Assembly: GCA_036489775.1 (NCBI GenBank)
Contig: DASXFC010000001.1
Location: 53,952-117,951, forward strand
Source of the DNA: Bog-473 sp036489775
GTDB taxonomy: Bacteria; Actinomycetota; Acidimicrobiia; Acidimicrobiales; RAAP-2
Reading direction: 5' to 3'
DNA length: 64,000 bases
Shown: positions 17,770 to 25,841 of the stretch, piece by piece
Numbering within the stretch: position 1 is the first letter of the stretch
Layout of the letters: every line of letters begins with the position of its first letter
Made by a program: the position numbers and the translations under genes
The notes under the pieces: generated by a model
What the model saw: the letters and a program-made list of their open reading frames with translations, nothing else
What the model was told of the DNA's origin: nothing
The model's database searches: none

Positions 17770-17775
17770 ACCTTA
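17770..17775 (-). promoter_or_regulatory. -10 box of the imuA operon
   Basis: TAAGGT (reading 17775 to 17770 on the minus strand) ends 8 nt before the imuA ATG. The expected start of transcription is about 17763, inside the SOS box. No good -35 is seen. Confidence 0.5.
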
Positions 17776-17854
17776 TCGAGGTGGTGATCCCACCGCACTG
17801 GGCGCCAAATGCCCTGCTCAGCCCGCCTCCGGTTCGGATTGGCCGGTCCGGAGG

Positions 17855-17860
17855 CACACT
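17855..17860 (+). promoter_or_regulatory. Possible -10 box of the SRAP gene
   Basis: CACACT (A2 and T6 of TAnnnT conserved) ends 8 nt before the ATG at 17869, mirroring the imuA promoter. A GGAGG at 17850-17854 is also present, at a long distance of 14 nt from the ATG, so leadered translation cannot be excluded. Confidence 0.3.
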
Positions 17861-17868
17861 GTGGGCCC

Positions 17869-18597
17869 ATGTGCGGACGCTTCGCGCTCATCACGCCACC
17901 GGTCCGGCTGGCCCGCTACTTCGGCGCCACGCTCGATGACGCCGTCGAGCCCGAGCAGGCCCCGAGTTTCAACGTGGCACCGACCGATCAGGTCGTCGGA
18001 GTCGAGACGCGGCTCGACAAGGAGACCGGTGAACCCCTCCGGCGTTTGCGCGGCTTCCGCTGGGGGTTGATCCCCTCCTGGGCCAAAGACCCGTCAGGTG
18101 GCAGCCGCCTCTTCAACGCTCGCAGCGAGTCGGTCACCACCAAGCCGTCGTTCCGCACCGCCTTCGAGAAACGCCGGATCATCGTCCCGGCCGACGGCTT
18201 CTACGAGTGGCGCACGCTCAGCAAGGGAACGAAGCAGCCCTACTTCTTCACCCGAACCGATGGGGCACCGATGGCCTTCGCCGGATTGGCCGAATGGTGG
18301 CGCAACCCCAAGGTGCCCGGCGAGGCGCCCTGGGTGCACTCGTGCACGATCATCACGGCGCCGGCCGGCCCCGACATGGGAGGGATCCACGACCGGATGC
18401 CCGTCATCCTCGATCCCGCCACCTTCGATCTGTGGCTCGACCCTGGCAATGACGACGTCGATGAACTCACCGGCCTCCTCCACGCCGGCGCCACCGGCAC
18501 GGTCACACACCACGCCGTCGGCTCCGGGGTCGGCAATGTCCGCAACAACGAACCCAGCCTGATCGCGCCGGCGGCCGAGCAGCAGCAGCTGCTCTGA
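17869..18597 (+). CDS. SOS response-associated peptidase (SRAP/HMCES/YedK)
   Basis: SRAP proteins bind abasic sites in single-stranded DNA and form a stable thiazolidine crosslink through Cys2. This 242-residue protein has all the hallmarks: MCGRF at the N-terminus, NVAPTD, GLIPSWAKDPSGG, NARSESV, the active-site Glu in ADGFYEWR and the His in HDRMPVIL. The open frame begins at 17809, but Cys2 must be exposed, so the ATG at 17869 is certain by family logic. It is divergent from the imuA operon, with the SOS box between them, which joins abasic-site protection and mutagenic bypass in one locus. Confidence 0.95.
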   Translation: MCGRFALITPPVRLARYFGATLDDAVEPEQAPSFNVAPTDQVVGVETRLDKETGEPLRRLRGFRWGLIPSWAKDPSGGSRLFNARSESVTTKPSFRTAFEKRRIIVPADGFYEWRTLSKGTKQPYFFTRTDGAPMAFAGLAEWWRNPKVPGEAPWVHSCTIITAPAGPDMGGIHDRMPVILDPATFDLWLDPGNDDVDELTGLLHAGATGTVTHHAVGSGVGNVRNNEPSLIAPAAEQQQLL

Positions 18598-18608
18598 AGC
18601 TCACCATC

Positions 18609-18634
18609 GGTACCATCTGGCCGTACTTGGTACC
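18609..18634. promoter_or_regulatory. Inverted repeat, possible operator
   Basis: GGTACCA (18609-18615) and TGGTACC (18628-18634) form perfect 7-bp arms 12 bp apart, just after the SRAP stop. A TACCGT -10-like box (18631-18636) overlaps the right arm, so a repressor bound here would cover the promoter of the downstream serine hydrolase. No regulator gene lies nearby. Confidence 0.35.
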
Positions 18635-18656
18635 GTACGGTTCGGAGGGGGTCCCG

Positions 18657-18689
18657 ATGATGAGCAGCGCGCAAGGGTTGTCGCAATGA
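18657..18689 (+). CDS. Possible 10-residue leader peptide (uORF)
   Basis: ATG ATG at 18657 opens a ten-codon frame (MMSSAQGLSQ) whose TGA overlaps the ATG of the serine hydrolase gene (ATGA at 18686-18689). A strong GGAGGGGG site at 18643-18650 is correctly spaced for this mini-ORF, whereas the main gene has only a weak site of its own. It could couple translation to the hydrolase gene. The peptide has no obvious attenuator codons. It may also be chance. Confidence 0.3.
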   Translation: MMSSAQGLSQ

Positions 18690-19963
18690 ACACGGTGCCG
18701 CACGCCGGCACGGTCCAACCAGGTTTCGAACCGGTGCAGCAGGCCTTCGTCAAAGGGCTCAAGGAGTTCGGTCCCGGTGGCGGGGCCCTGGCGGCCTACG
18801 TCGACGGCAAGCCGGTGGTCGACCTGTGGGGTGGGTACGCCCGTCCGGGCGTGGCCTGGAGCGCAGAGACCACCACCGTCCTGATGTCCTCGACCAAAGG
18901 ATTCGCCACGCTGTGCGCGCAGATCCTGGTGGACCGCGGCCAGCTCGACGTCGATGCCCCGGTGACCAAGTACTGGCCCGAGTTCGGGCAGGCCGGCAAG
19001 GAGGGGATCCTGGTCCGGCACATCCTCACCCACACGTCGGGCGTCATCGGCTTCGGAAACCATCGCCCACCATTGGAATGGAACGGATCAGGGTGGGATG
19101 ACTACGACGCCCTCGCCGCCGGCCTGGCCGCGTCCGTGCCGTCGTGGACCCCGCCCGGATCACAGTTCGGCTATCACGCTCTCACCTACGGCTGGCTGCT
19201 CGGGGAAATCGTCCGTCGCATCACCGGGCGCACCATCGGTCGGTTCTTCCACGACGAGGTGGCAGCCCCGCTTGATCTCGACATCTGGATCGGGACCCCC
19301 GACGATGTTCGGCCCCGGGTGGCGGAGATCCAAAACCACATCGAGGACGGGATCCCGTTCATCATCCGGCTGTTCTTCAAGCGCTCGCTGGCCGCGCTGG
19401 CCGACCCCACGACCCTGCCCGGTCAAGCTTTCCTGGCCGACGGCGACGGCAAGAACCTGTTCGACCATGCCGACGAACTGTTCAACCGGGGCCCGGCTCT
19501 GGCGGCCGAGATTCCTGCGGGCGGCGGCACCGGAACCGCCCGCAGTGTGGCCCGCCTGTATTCCATGTTGGCCGAGGGCGGCGAACTCGACGGGACGCAC
19601 ATCGTCTCGCCCGAGATCGTGAAGAGGTTCGCAGCCCAAGAGATCCGCATGGATGACGTGCTGATGTCTCAGGTCGTCCCGGCCTGGCTGCGCCGGTTCG
19701 CCTTTAAACCGGTCCGGCGAACGCTGGGCTATTTGATGAACCCGACGCCGTTGGCTGGAGCGAAACCGACCTTCGGGCCCAATCCCCACGCCTACGGCCA
19801 TGATGGGGCGGGCGGCCAGATCGCCTTCTGCGACCCGGACCGTCGTATCGCCGTCGGCTTCATCCGCAACGACCTCATCTCATCGCCGCGCTTTTCCAGC
19901 CAGCTCATCGATGTGCTGTACCGCTGCGTCGATGCGCAGGTGCCGCAGATCCAGGCGGCCTGA
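18686..19963 (+). CDS. Serine hydrolase, beta-lactamase (class C)/EstB-like
   Basis: A 425-residue member of the penicillin-binding/beta-lactamase fold. The SxxK motif is S68-S-T-K71 (VLMSSTKGFATL), followed by LVRHILTHTSGV and GYHALTYGWLLGEIVRR, where the second motif Tyr is expected, and a late HDGAGGQ segment. No signal peptide is seen, so it is probably an intracellular esterase or amidase, not a resistance enzyme; such proteins often hydrolyse small esters. It may be regulated by the inverted repeat at 18609 and by coupling to the mini-ORF before it. Confidence 0.85.
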   Translation: MNTVPHAGTVQPGFEPVQQAFVKGLKEFGPGGGALAAYVDGKPVVDLWGGYARPGVAWSAETTTVLMSSTKGFATLCAQILVDRGQLDVDAPVTKYWPEFGQAGKEGILVRHILTHTSGVIGFGNHRPPLEWNGSGWDDYDALAAGLAASVPSWTPPGSQFGYHALTYGWLLGEIVRRITGRTIGRFFHDEVAAPLDLDIWIGTPDDVRPRVAEIQNHIEDGIPFIIRLFFKRSLAALADPTTLPGQAFLADGDGKNLFDHADELFNRGPALAAEIPAGGGTGTARSVARLYSMLAEGGELDGTHIVSPEIVKRFAAQEIRMDDVLMSQVVPAWLRRFAFKPVRRTLGYLMNPTPLAGAKPTFGPNPHAYGHDGAGGQIAFCDPDRRIAVGFIRNDLISSPRFSSQLIDVLYRCVDAQVPQIQAA

Positions 19964-19990
19964 CCATTCCGAACCCGCCGGCCTGACCTG

Positions 19991-20440
19991 ATGAGCCCGA
20001 AAGATCCTTTCGAGCTCGCGCGCTTCCAAAAGGCCCAGGACGCGCACGGCACCTACGGCCAGGCCCTCGACGAGTTACGTACCGGGACCAAGCAGAGCCA
20101 CTGGATGTGGTTCGTCTTTCCTCAGCTGGCTGGACTGGGCCACAGCGAGACGGCCCGCTACTACGGGCTGCGGTCACTGGACGAAGCCAGGGCCTATCGC
20201 GGGCACCCCGTGCTCGGCCCTCGGTTGCTCGAGTGCGCCGGCATCGTGGCCGGGTTGGAAGGGCGGGCCGCCGCGGACCTCTTCGGAGACATCGACGCCC
20301 TGAAGCTGCGCTCCTCCATGACGCTCTTCCATCGCGCCGCACCCGACGAGCCTCTGTTCAGCCGGGTCTTGGCCACGTACTTCGAAGGCGAAGGCGATCC
20401 CCTGACCGATCAGCTGCTGGCCACTACGACTGGTCCATGA
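19991..20440 (+). CDS. DUF1810 family protein
   Basis: This 149-residue protein has the full DUF1810 signature: DPFELARFQKAQD at the start, ALDELRTGTKQSHWMWFVFPQLAGLGHSE in the middle and KLRSSMTLFHRAAPDEPLFSRVL near the end. The family is common in bacteria, calpastatin-like in fold databases, and has no proven function. It lies 27 bp after the serine hydrolase gene and overlaps the convergent SGNH hydrolase gene by 17 bp. Confidence 0.88.
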   Translation: MSPKDPFELARFQKAQDAHGTYGQALDELRTGTKQSHWMWFVFPQLAGLGHSETARYYGLRSLDEARAYRGHPVLGPRLLECAGIVAGLEGRAAADLFGDIDALKLRSSMTLFHRAAPDEPLFSRVLATYFEGEGDPLTDQLLATTTGP

Positions 20441-21398
20441 TGGCGGCATAGACCGTCTGGGTCTGGGCTTCGGCTCCAGCTCCATTGGGGTGGAGCGGGA
20501 AGTTGAGCGCCGGCGGGTTGAGTGAGAAGGGGATCACACCCTCGACGTAGCGAACGGTGGGCGCCTGGCACACGTCATGACCGATGGTGGCGCTGTATAC
20601 GTCGACCACCTGGACATGGCTGATCGTCGCCATCCAGTCGAGCATGTTGTTCATCTCGATGAACTTCTGGGTGAAATAGGCCATGTCCGCGTTCTGCACC
20701 GGCACTATCGGCCAGCAACCCTTGCCGTCGACGGGCACCGCATCGAGGTAATTGACGAAGAGGATGCGGGCGTTCGGCGCTAGCTGGCGGATCTGGGCCA
20801 GCGTGGTCGCGATCTTCGGCGCCGCCTGCAGGATGGCCCGGTTGATCTGATCCACCCCGCCCTTGTTGTCCTGAGCGGCGCATGACCCGCCGAAAACCTC
20901 GGGGGCGCCGGGGATCGGGAGGGGCACCAGGTTCAAGCAGGACTCGGCTTCACCGACCAACCCCACGTCATTGCCGCCGATCCCGATGGTGACCAGATCG
21001 GTGGCCGCCGAGAGGTGGGAGAACTGGGGCGGGTTGATCCCGGTGACGACGTTCTGCGGCTGTGTCATCTGAGAAGTGGTGGCACCACCACAACTGGCGT
21101 CGAAAAAGGTCTTCACGTGGAGCAGCTTGGCCAGCTGGTGCGGGTAGTCGGTCGAGGACTGGCCGCAGCCGAGCGGGACATACTGCTCTGTTGGTGGGAA
21201 CGTGGTGAGGACGTCAGCAGTGTAGGAATCCCCCAGGGCCACGTAGTTGCTGTACTGCGGTACCGGCGCCGCGCTTGCCTGCGCCGGTGCCTCGGTTGCA
21301 GCCGACGCGCCGCTGGCCGACCATCCGCTGACGGCCAACCAGCTCACCAACATCACCGCACCAAGTGCCAACGGACCTGTCCGCCCCCGCGTCTTCAT
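20424..21398 (-). CDS. Secreted SGNH/GDSL hydrolase
   Basis: Exported lipase/esterase of the SGNH fold. Block I is YVALGDSYTAD (catalytic Ser), block III TIGIGGNDVGLV, and the catalytic His is in NFPLHPNGAGAEAQ near the C-terminus. Several Cys pairs fit an extracellular enzyme. The N-terminus (MKTRGRTGPLALGAVMLVSWLAVSGWSASGASA) is a Sec signal peptide. The open frame starts at 21440, but GAAGGAGC in front of the ATG at 21398 decides the start. It lies 38 bp downstream of the glycosidase gene on the same strand, so both exported enzymes are probably co-expressed. Length about 324 residues; the substrate is unknown. Confidence 0.9.
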   Translation of the reverse strand: MKTRGRTGPLALGAVMLVSWLAVSGWSASGASAATEAPAQASAAPVPQYSNYVALGDSYTADVLTTFPPTEQYVPLGCGQSSTDYPHQLAKLLHVKTFFDASCGGATTSQMTQPQNVVTGINPPQFSHLSAATDLVTIGIGGNDVGLVGEAESCLNLVPLPIPGAPEVFGGSCAAQDNKGGVDQINRAILQAAPKIATTLAQIRQLAPNARILFVNYLDAVPVDGKGCWPIVPVQNADMAYFTQKFIEMNNMLDWMATISHVQVVDVYSATIGHDVCQAPTVRYVEGVIPFSLNPPALNFPLHPNGAGAEAQTQTVYAAIMDQS

Positions 21399-21436
21399 TT
21401 CGCTTTGCTCCTTCTCTTTGTGGGTCTCACGTTCTC

Positions 21437-24211
21437 TCACGTCATCGCGCAGGCGACGGTGCTCGTCCCCGCCGGGAGGTCGACACTGATCACCGCACTG
21501 CCCCCGCCGCTCTGCAGCACGGTTGGCGCCACCGCCTGGCCGGCCACATTGACCGAGGCCGGAACCGCCTCGAGCTCGAGCACCACCTCACCGCCCCCAG
21601 GGGCCAGCATGGTCAACGCCAGCGACCCGGCGGAGGACGACACCTCGAGCAGCTGTGCCGTGGCCTGTAGCAACGTCCGCCCGGCTCCGAGGGGGTAGCC
21701 AACGGGGAGGAGCAGGGGCGTCCCGCCTGGCATCACGAAGGTGCCCCGACGGGGCAGGTTCACCTGCACGCCGCCCACCCGCGTCGCCGCCTGGGCCTCG
21801 ATGGAATCGGGCCAGCGATTCAACAACACGACGGTGGCGCCGCCGCCCGGACCGTCGAGGACCCTGGCTTGGAGGTGGGTGTCGTTGACCAGGACTTGGG
21901 GCAACGTCCCGGCCAGCTCGTGCACGGCATCGATGTGCGAGGGCAGGAGGGGATGGTACGGCGGGACCTCGAGCGGGGGTTCGTTGATGTCGGTGTTCTC
22001 CTGCACCACGCCGACGGCGTTCTCGCCGTCCCAGTAGGCCACGCACCCGCTACAGATGGTCTCGCCGCCCCGGCGTTCGTTGGTGTAGCCGAAGAGCAGC
22101 GCCTGTTGGGGTTCCCCGCCGGGGAGGACATCGGGCACCAGCCCGGCCGCCGCCTGGCTCACCTTCGATGCGGCCAGCTGGGCCAGGACCACCGGCGCCG
22201 CCGCACCGGGCGAGATGGCACCGGAGACGATGATGGTGCCCTCCCGCCCCGGCACCGAATCGGCGGCCAGCCAGGTACCGAGCAGCAACGCGGTGCCGCG
22301 TCCCACCCGACGGCGATAGCCGCACGGTGCACCGCCGAAAGTGGCGATCGACGTGCTGGTTTGGGAGAGACCGTAAGTGTCGACGCCGAGCCAGCCCGTG
22401 GTCGCCGTCGTGCCCACCGTGATGCTGACGGCATCGCTGGCATCGTGCCCGACGACGGGCTCGGGATAGAGCTCGTCGAAGAGCGTGGTGCACGGGTTGA
22501 GGTTCTCGTCCAGCGTCGGAGGCGAGGGCCAGGTGACCAGACGGCCCCCGGCATTGACGTAGTCGACCAGCATCGACTGAAAGCCCGATGGACAGATGTC
22601 GGCGGCCGCCATGAAGATGGTCGGGTAGCGGGCCAGGTCCTCGGCCCGCGCCGCCTCCACATCGAGTAGGTCGAAGGCGAAGCCGGCTCGGATGAGCAAG
22701 GTGCAGAGAGCCGGCACATGACGCTCGATGACCCGCCGCACATCTCGGGTGAAGCCCCAGCGGTCGGCGCCGAAGGGGGCCCGGCACAAGGTCTGGTCCC
22801 ACACGATGGCGACGTCGGCCCGGCGGGAGGCCTGGCCCAACATGGGGCCGGCGGTCTTGAACGTCTGGCCCACTGTCTGGAGGACCGGCAGATCGCCGTC
22901 TGAGACGCCTTCGGTATAGGTGAACTGCAGGCCGCCCAGCACGCCTTCGCCTACCAAGAGGGCATAGAGGACGGCATCGCCGGTATTCATCTCGGTGGCG
23001 TAGGTGGGCTGCTGCTGGCGGCTGGCCGCCCGCACCGACTGCGCATTGATCTCGTTGATCGGGATGTTCCAGGGAGCACCGCTGTCGTAGTACTCGCCGT
23101 TGAGGATGACCACCTTGGCCACATCAGCCAGATCGGTCGGCGGCAGCATGTGTTGCTCGAGCTCGTGGTTGATCGGCACGTCGACCCCGGCCGCCACCAG
23201 ATCGGCGGCCAGCGTCCCCAGGTAGGTGGCCACCTGCCCGGCCTTGAACTTCTGCCATTGGAAGATCGGGCGCAGTGACTCGATGCCGGCCTCGTAGGGG
23301 GGCCACGCCCGCGGTGCCGGTTGCCCATCCGAGTACCGGTCCCAACGGGCCAGCATGGCTGGGTTGTAGTCCACTTCGAAGGGACCGAAGCGGTAGAAGA
23401 AACAGGACTCGTCGTCCACCTGCACCGCCGCCACCGGCCCTCCCTGAGTGGCCAGCCACTTGCCATCGAGGAGGAACTGGCTGAACGCGCGCAGCCAGGC
23501 CTTGGTGGCGTTCATGTACTCGTCCGAGGCGTAGCTGGGTGAGGAGAAGTAGTACAGCGTGCTGCCCCCGGTCAGGGTGGAGAGCGGAGGGCTGAAGGGG
23601 AAGCCCGGGGTGATCGATGTCCCATCCGGGCCGTAGACGAACATGTTGGGGTCACCCTCGAGCAGCAGCCAGTACGGGAGCCCGCCGTTGGCCCACTCGT
23701 CGGAGATGAAGGGCCCCGGCCGCAGCACCATCTTGAAGCCGCCGGCCTGGCACTGTTCGAGGTATTGCGTCAGGTTGGTGTTGGCCGCGAGGCCGAAGCG
23801 CCCCTGCAGCCCGCCCGCCTGCAACTCGCTGACCGGATCTTCGAGCTGGTACTCGTCGAGATGGTCGTCAAGCAGCAGGGGCGCGGTCTGACCGGTCCAG
23901 TCCAGGCGACCCTGGGTGAACTCGTGCACGTTCCACGGCACGTAGGTCTGGATGATGTCGTAGTGCGCCTGCTGGCAGAGGGCGAGCCGAGCCGGGATGG
24001 CGCTCGGGCTCATCCGGAAGTACTGCAACTCCGCGCCCATGACCGCCTGGTTGGGAAATTCGGGATACCCGAGACCGGGAGGACCGAGCAGCGTGCTGGC
24101 GGAGGCCCGCGGCGTCGACTCCCACGAGGCGCCCGAGACCAGCGCACCCCCGGCCACGGCCGCGGCAGAGAATTGGAGGAACCTCCGCCGACTGAACGCC
24201 GTCCTCGCCAT
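21437..24211 (-). CDS. Tat-exported GH35/GH42-like beta-galactosidase
   Basis: A 924-residue protein with a twin-arginine signal (SRRRFLQFSAAAVAGGA) and a TIM-barrel start typical of GH35: GAELQYFRMSPSAIPARLALCQQAHYDIIQTYVPWNVHE, then MVLRPGPFISDEWANGGLPYWLL. The acid/base region reads VQVDDESCFF, where classical GH35 has ENEYG, and a candidate nucleophile lies in YATEMNTGD. The C-terminal third is beta-rich, as in multi-domain beta-galactosidases. It should act on beta-galactoside-like glycans outside the cell. The catalytic blocks deviate from the textbook motifs, so the family is firm only at clan level. It is co-directional with the SGNH hydrolase gene. Confidence 0.8.
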   Translation of the reverse strand: MARTAFSRRRFLQFSAAAVAGGALVSGASWESTPRASASTLLGPPGLGYPEFPNQAVMGAELQYFRMSPSAIPARLALCQQAHYDIIQTYVPWNVHEFTQGRLDWTGQTAPLLLDDHLDEYQLEDPVSELQAGGLQGRFGLAANTNLTQYLEQCQAGGFKMVLRPGPFISDEWANGGLPYWLLLEGDPNMFVYGPDGTSITPGFPFSPPLSTLTGGSTLYYFSSPSYASDEYMNATKAWLRAFSQFLLDGKWLATQGGPVAAVQVDDESCFFYRFGPFEVDYNPAMLARWDRYSDGQPAPRAWPPYEAGIESLRPIFQWQKFKAGQVATYLGTLAADLVAAGVDVPINHELEQHMLPPTDLADVAKVVILNGEYYDSGAPWNIPINEINAQSVRAASRQQQPTYATEMNTGDAVLYALLVGEGVLGGLQFTYTEGVSDGDLPVLQTVGQTFKTAGPMLGQASRRADVAIVWDQTLCRAPFGADRWGFTRDVRRVIERHVPALCTLLIRAGFAFDLLDVEAARAEDLARYPTIFMAAADICPSGFQSMLVDYVNAGGRLVTWPSPPTLDENLNPCTTLFDELYPEPVVGHDASDAVSITVGTTATTGWLGVDTYGLSQTSTSIATFGGAPCGYRRRVGRGTALLLGTWLAADSVPGREGTIIVSGAISPGAAAPVVLAQLAASKVSQAAAGLVPDVLPGGEPQQALLFGYTNERRGGETICSGCVAYWDGENAVGVVQENTDINEPPLEVPPYHPLLPSHIDAVHELAGTLPQVLVNDTHLQARVLDGPGGGATVVLLNRWPDSIEAQAATRVGGVQVNLPRRGTFVMPGGTPLLLPVGYPLGAGRTLLQATAQLLEVSSSAGSLALTMLAPGGGEVVLELEAVPASVNVAGQAVAPTVLQSGGGSAVISVDLPAGTSTVACAMT

Positions 24212-24296
24212 CTGTCCCCGCCCGCCCCTTTGAATCCCGCCCCGCAGAGGAAACGCTACCGGGTCAGGTCATATGCGGGGTTTTGTGTTGGCGGCC

Positions 24297-24773
24297 TCAC
24301 TGCTGAGCCGCCCAGATCTCGTGCCGCGGGGCGAAGTCCCCGAACCCCGACGTCCGCGTCAACAAGCCGCGCTCCAGGTCGAACCGGACCAGCAGGTCTT
24401 CGTCATCGGGAGGCGGCACCCCGATGGCCACTCGCTCCTCGACGAACCGCGCGGCCAAGGTCGATCTGACCGCGGCGTCGGGCACGATGAAGGCCCGTCC
24501 AGTGACCATGAAGGCATCCTCGTTGTCAGGCGTCGGAAAGGAGTGGACGGCATAGCGGCCGTCGCGTCGCAGGTCCTCCTGTTTGGGCGAAGGAAGGATG
24601 AAGCCGTACATCTCGTCACCGTTCAGCACAGGGCAGAACGGGTGCAGGCGGGGACCACCATCAGGTCGCACGGTGGCCAGAAAGGCCAAACCGACGCCGT
24701 GCTGGTACAGCAGAGACCGGGCGCCCTCGGCCATTGCAGGCCGTTGGCGTTCCAGGTCTCCCCACGAAGCCAC
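24297..24773 (-). CDS. Pyridoxamine 5'-phosphate oxidase-like (split-barrel) protein
   Basis: A 158-residue protein of the PNPOx/FMN-binding split-barrel type: GVGLAFLATVRPDGGPRLHPFCPVLNGDEMYGFI followed by RRDGRYAVHSFP and AFMVTGRAFIV. Such proteins bind FMN, F420 or haem; in actinobacteria many are F420-dependent reductases. The cofactor is not decided here. The start is GTG at 24773, 3 bp after the stop of the aldo-keto reductase gene, so both are in one transcript. The 85 bp to the glycosidase gene hold only that gene's likely promoter. Confidence 0.75.
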   Translation of the reverse strand: MASWGDLERQRPAMAEGARSLLYQHGVGLAFLATVRPDGGPRLHPFCPVLNGDEMYGFILPSPKQEDLRRDGRYAVHSFPTPDNEDAFMVTGRAFIVPDAAVRSTLAARFVEERVAIGVPPPDDEDLLVRFDLERGLLTRTSGFGDFAPRHEIWAAQQ

Positions 24774-24776
24774 CGC

Positions 24777-25808
24777 TCAGGTCGATGGCCGGCGGCGCAA
24801 GGACGGATCGGCCAGCGCTGGTGGCACCCACCCGAGGTCGGTGGCCTGCAGATCGGTGCCGGGCGGCACGATCTCGTCGATCCGGTCGAGCACATCACGC
24901 GAAAGGCGGAGATCCAGCGCCGGCAGCTGGGATTCGAGGTGCTCCATGGTGCGCGGTCCGATGATGGGCGAAGTGACGGCCGGGTGCTCGAGCACGAAGC
25001 CAAGGGCCAGCTCGATGATGCTCATCCCGGCCTCGTCGGCCAGTGCCGTGAGCGCGGTCACCGCCTCGAGCTTGCGCTGATTGCCCGGCTGGGTCATGTC
25101 ATAGCGCTCGGGCAACATCGCCGAGCGCCGGCTGGTGTTCTCCTTGCCCGCGCCGAAGGCGCCAGAAAGCCAGCCACCACCGAGCGGGCTCCAGGACAGC
25201 ACGCCCATCCCGTACTTCTGGCAGACCGGCAATACGTCCTTCTCGACCGACCTGACCAGAATCGAGTACGGCGGCTGCTCGGTGACGAAGCGCTCGCGGA
25301 CTCGGCGTTCGGCCACCCACTGCGCCTCGACGATCTCGTACGCCGGGAAGGTGGAGCTGCCGAAGTAGCGGATCTTGCCGGACCGGACCAAATCAGTCAG
25401 GGCGCCCAGTGTCTCGTCGATGTCGGTCTCGGGCGAGGGTCGGTGGATCTGATAGAGGTCGATGTAGTCGGTGCCGAGACGGCGCAAGCTGTTCTCACAC
25501 TCGGCCAGAATCCAGCGCCGCGAGTTCCCCTGCGCGTTGGGATCGTTGGCCATGGCGCCGTGCACTTTCGTGGCGAGAATGATCTTGTCCCGCTTGGTCT
25601 GGGCCAGCGCCTTGCCGACGATCTCCTCGGACTCGCCCGCCGAGTACACGTCGGCGGTGTCGACGAAGTTGATGCCGGCATCGAGGCCGGCGTGGATGAT
25701 GCGGACCGACTCATCGTGATCCTGCGTTCCCCAGGCGCCGAACATCATGGCGCCGAGGCAGAGGGGACTGACCTGAATGCCGGTCCGTCCGAGGGTGCGG
25801 TAGTTCAT
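24777..25808 (-). CDS. Aldo/keto reductase
   Basis: An NADPH-dependent TIM-barrel oxidoreductase of 343 residues. The catalytic set is visible: Asp and Tyr in NFVDTADVYSAGESEEIVG, Lys in IILATKVHG and His in YQIHRPSPETD. The cofactor-binding end contains SPIIGPRTMEHLESQL. The closest architecture is the YajO/PhdE-type of AKRs acting on small aldehydes or sugars; the substrate is unknown. It is first in a two-gene unit with the split-barrel protein and is followed upstream by the questin-oxidase-like gene on the same strand. Confidence 0.92.
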   Translation of the reverse strand: MNYRTLGRTGIQVSPLCLGAMMFGAWGTQDHDESVRIIHAGLDAGINFVDTADVYSAGESEEIVGKALAQTKRDKIILATKVHGAMANDPNAQGNSRRWILAECENSLRRLGTDYIDLYQIHRPSPETDIDETLGALTDLVRSGKIRYFGSSTFPAYEIVEAQWVAERRVRERFVTEQPPYSILVRSVEKDVLPVCQKYGMGVLSWSPLGGGWLSGAFGAGKENTSRRSAMLPERYDMTQPGNQRKLEAVTALTALADEAGMSIIELALGFVLEHPAVTSPIIGPRTMEHLESQLPALDLRLSRDVLDRIDEIVPPGTDLQATDLGWVPPALADPSLRRRPST

Positions 25809-25841
25809 ACGTGGATGGTAGCGAGACCGTCCGGCGATCGC

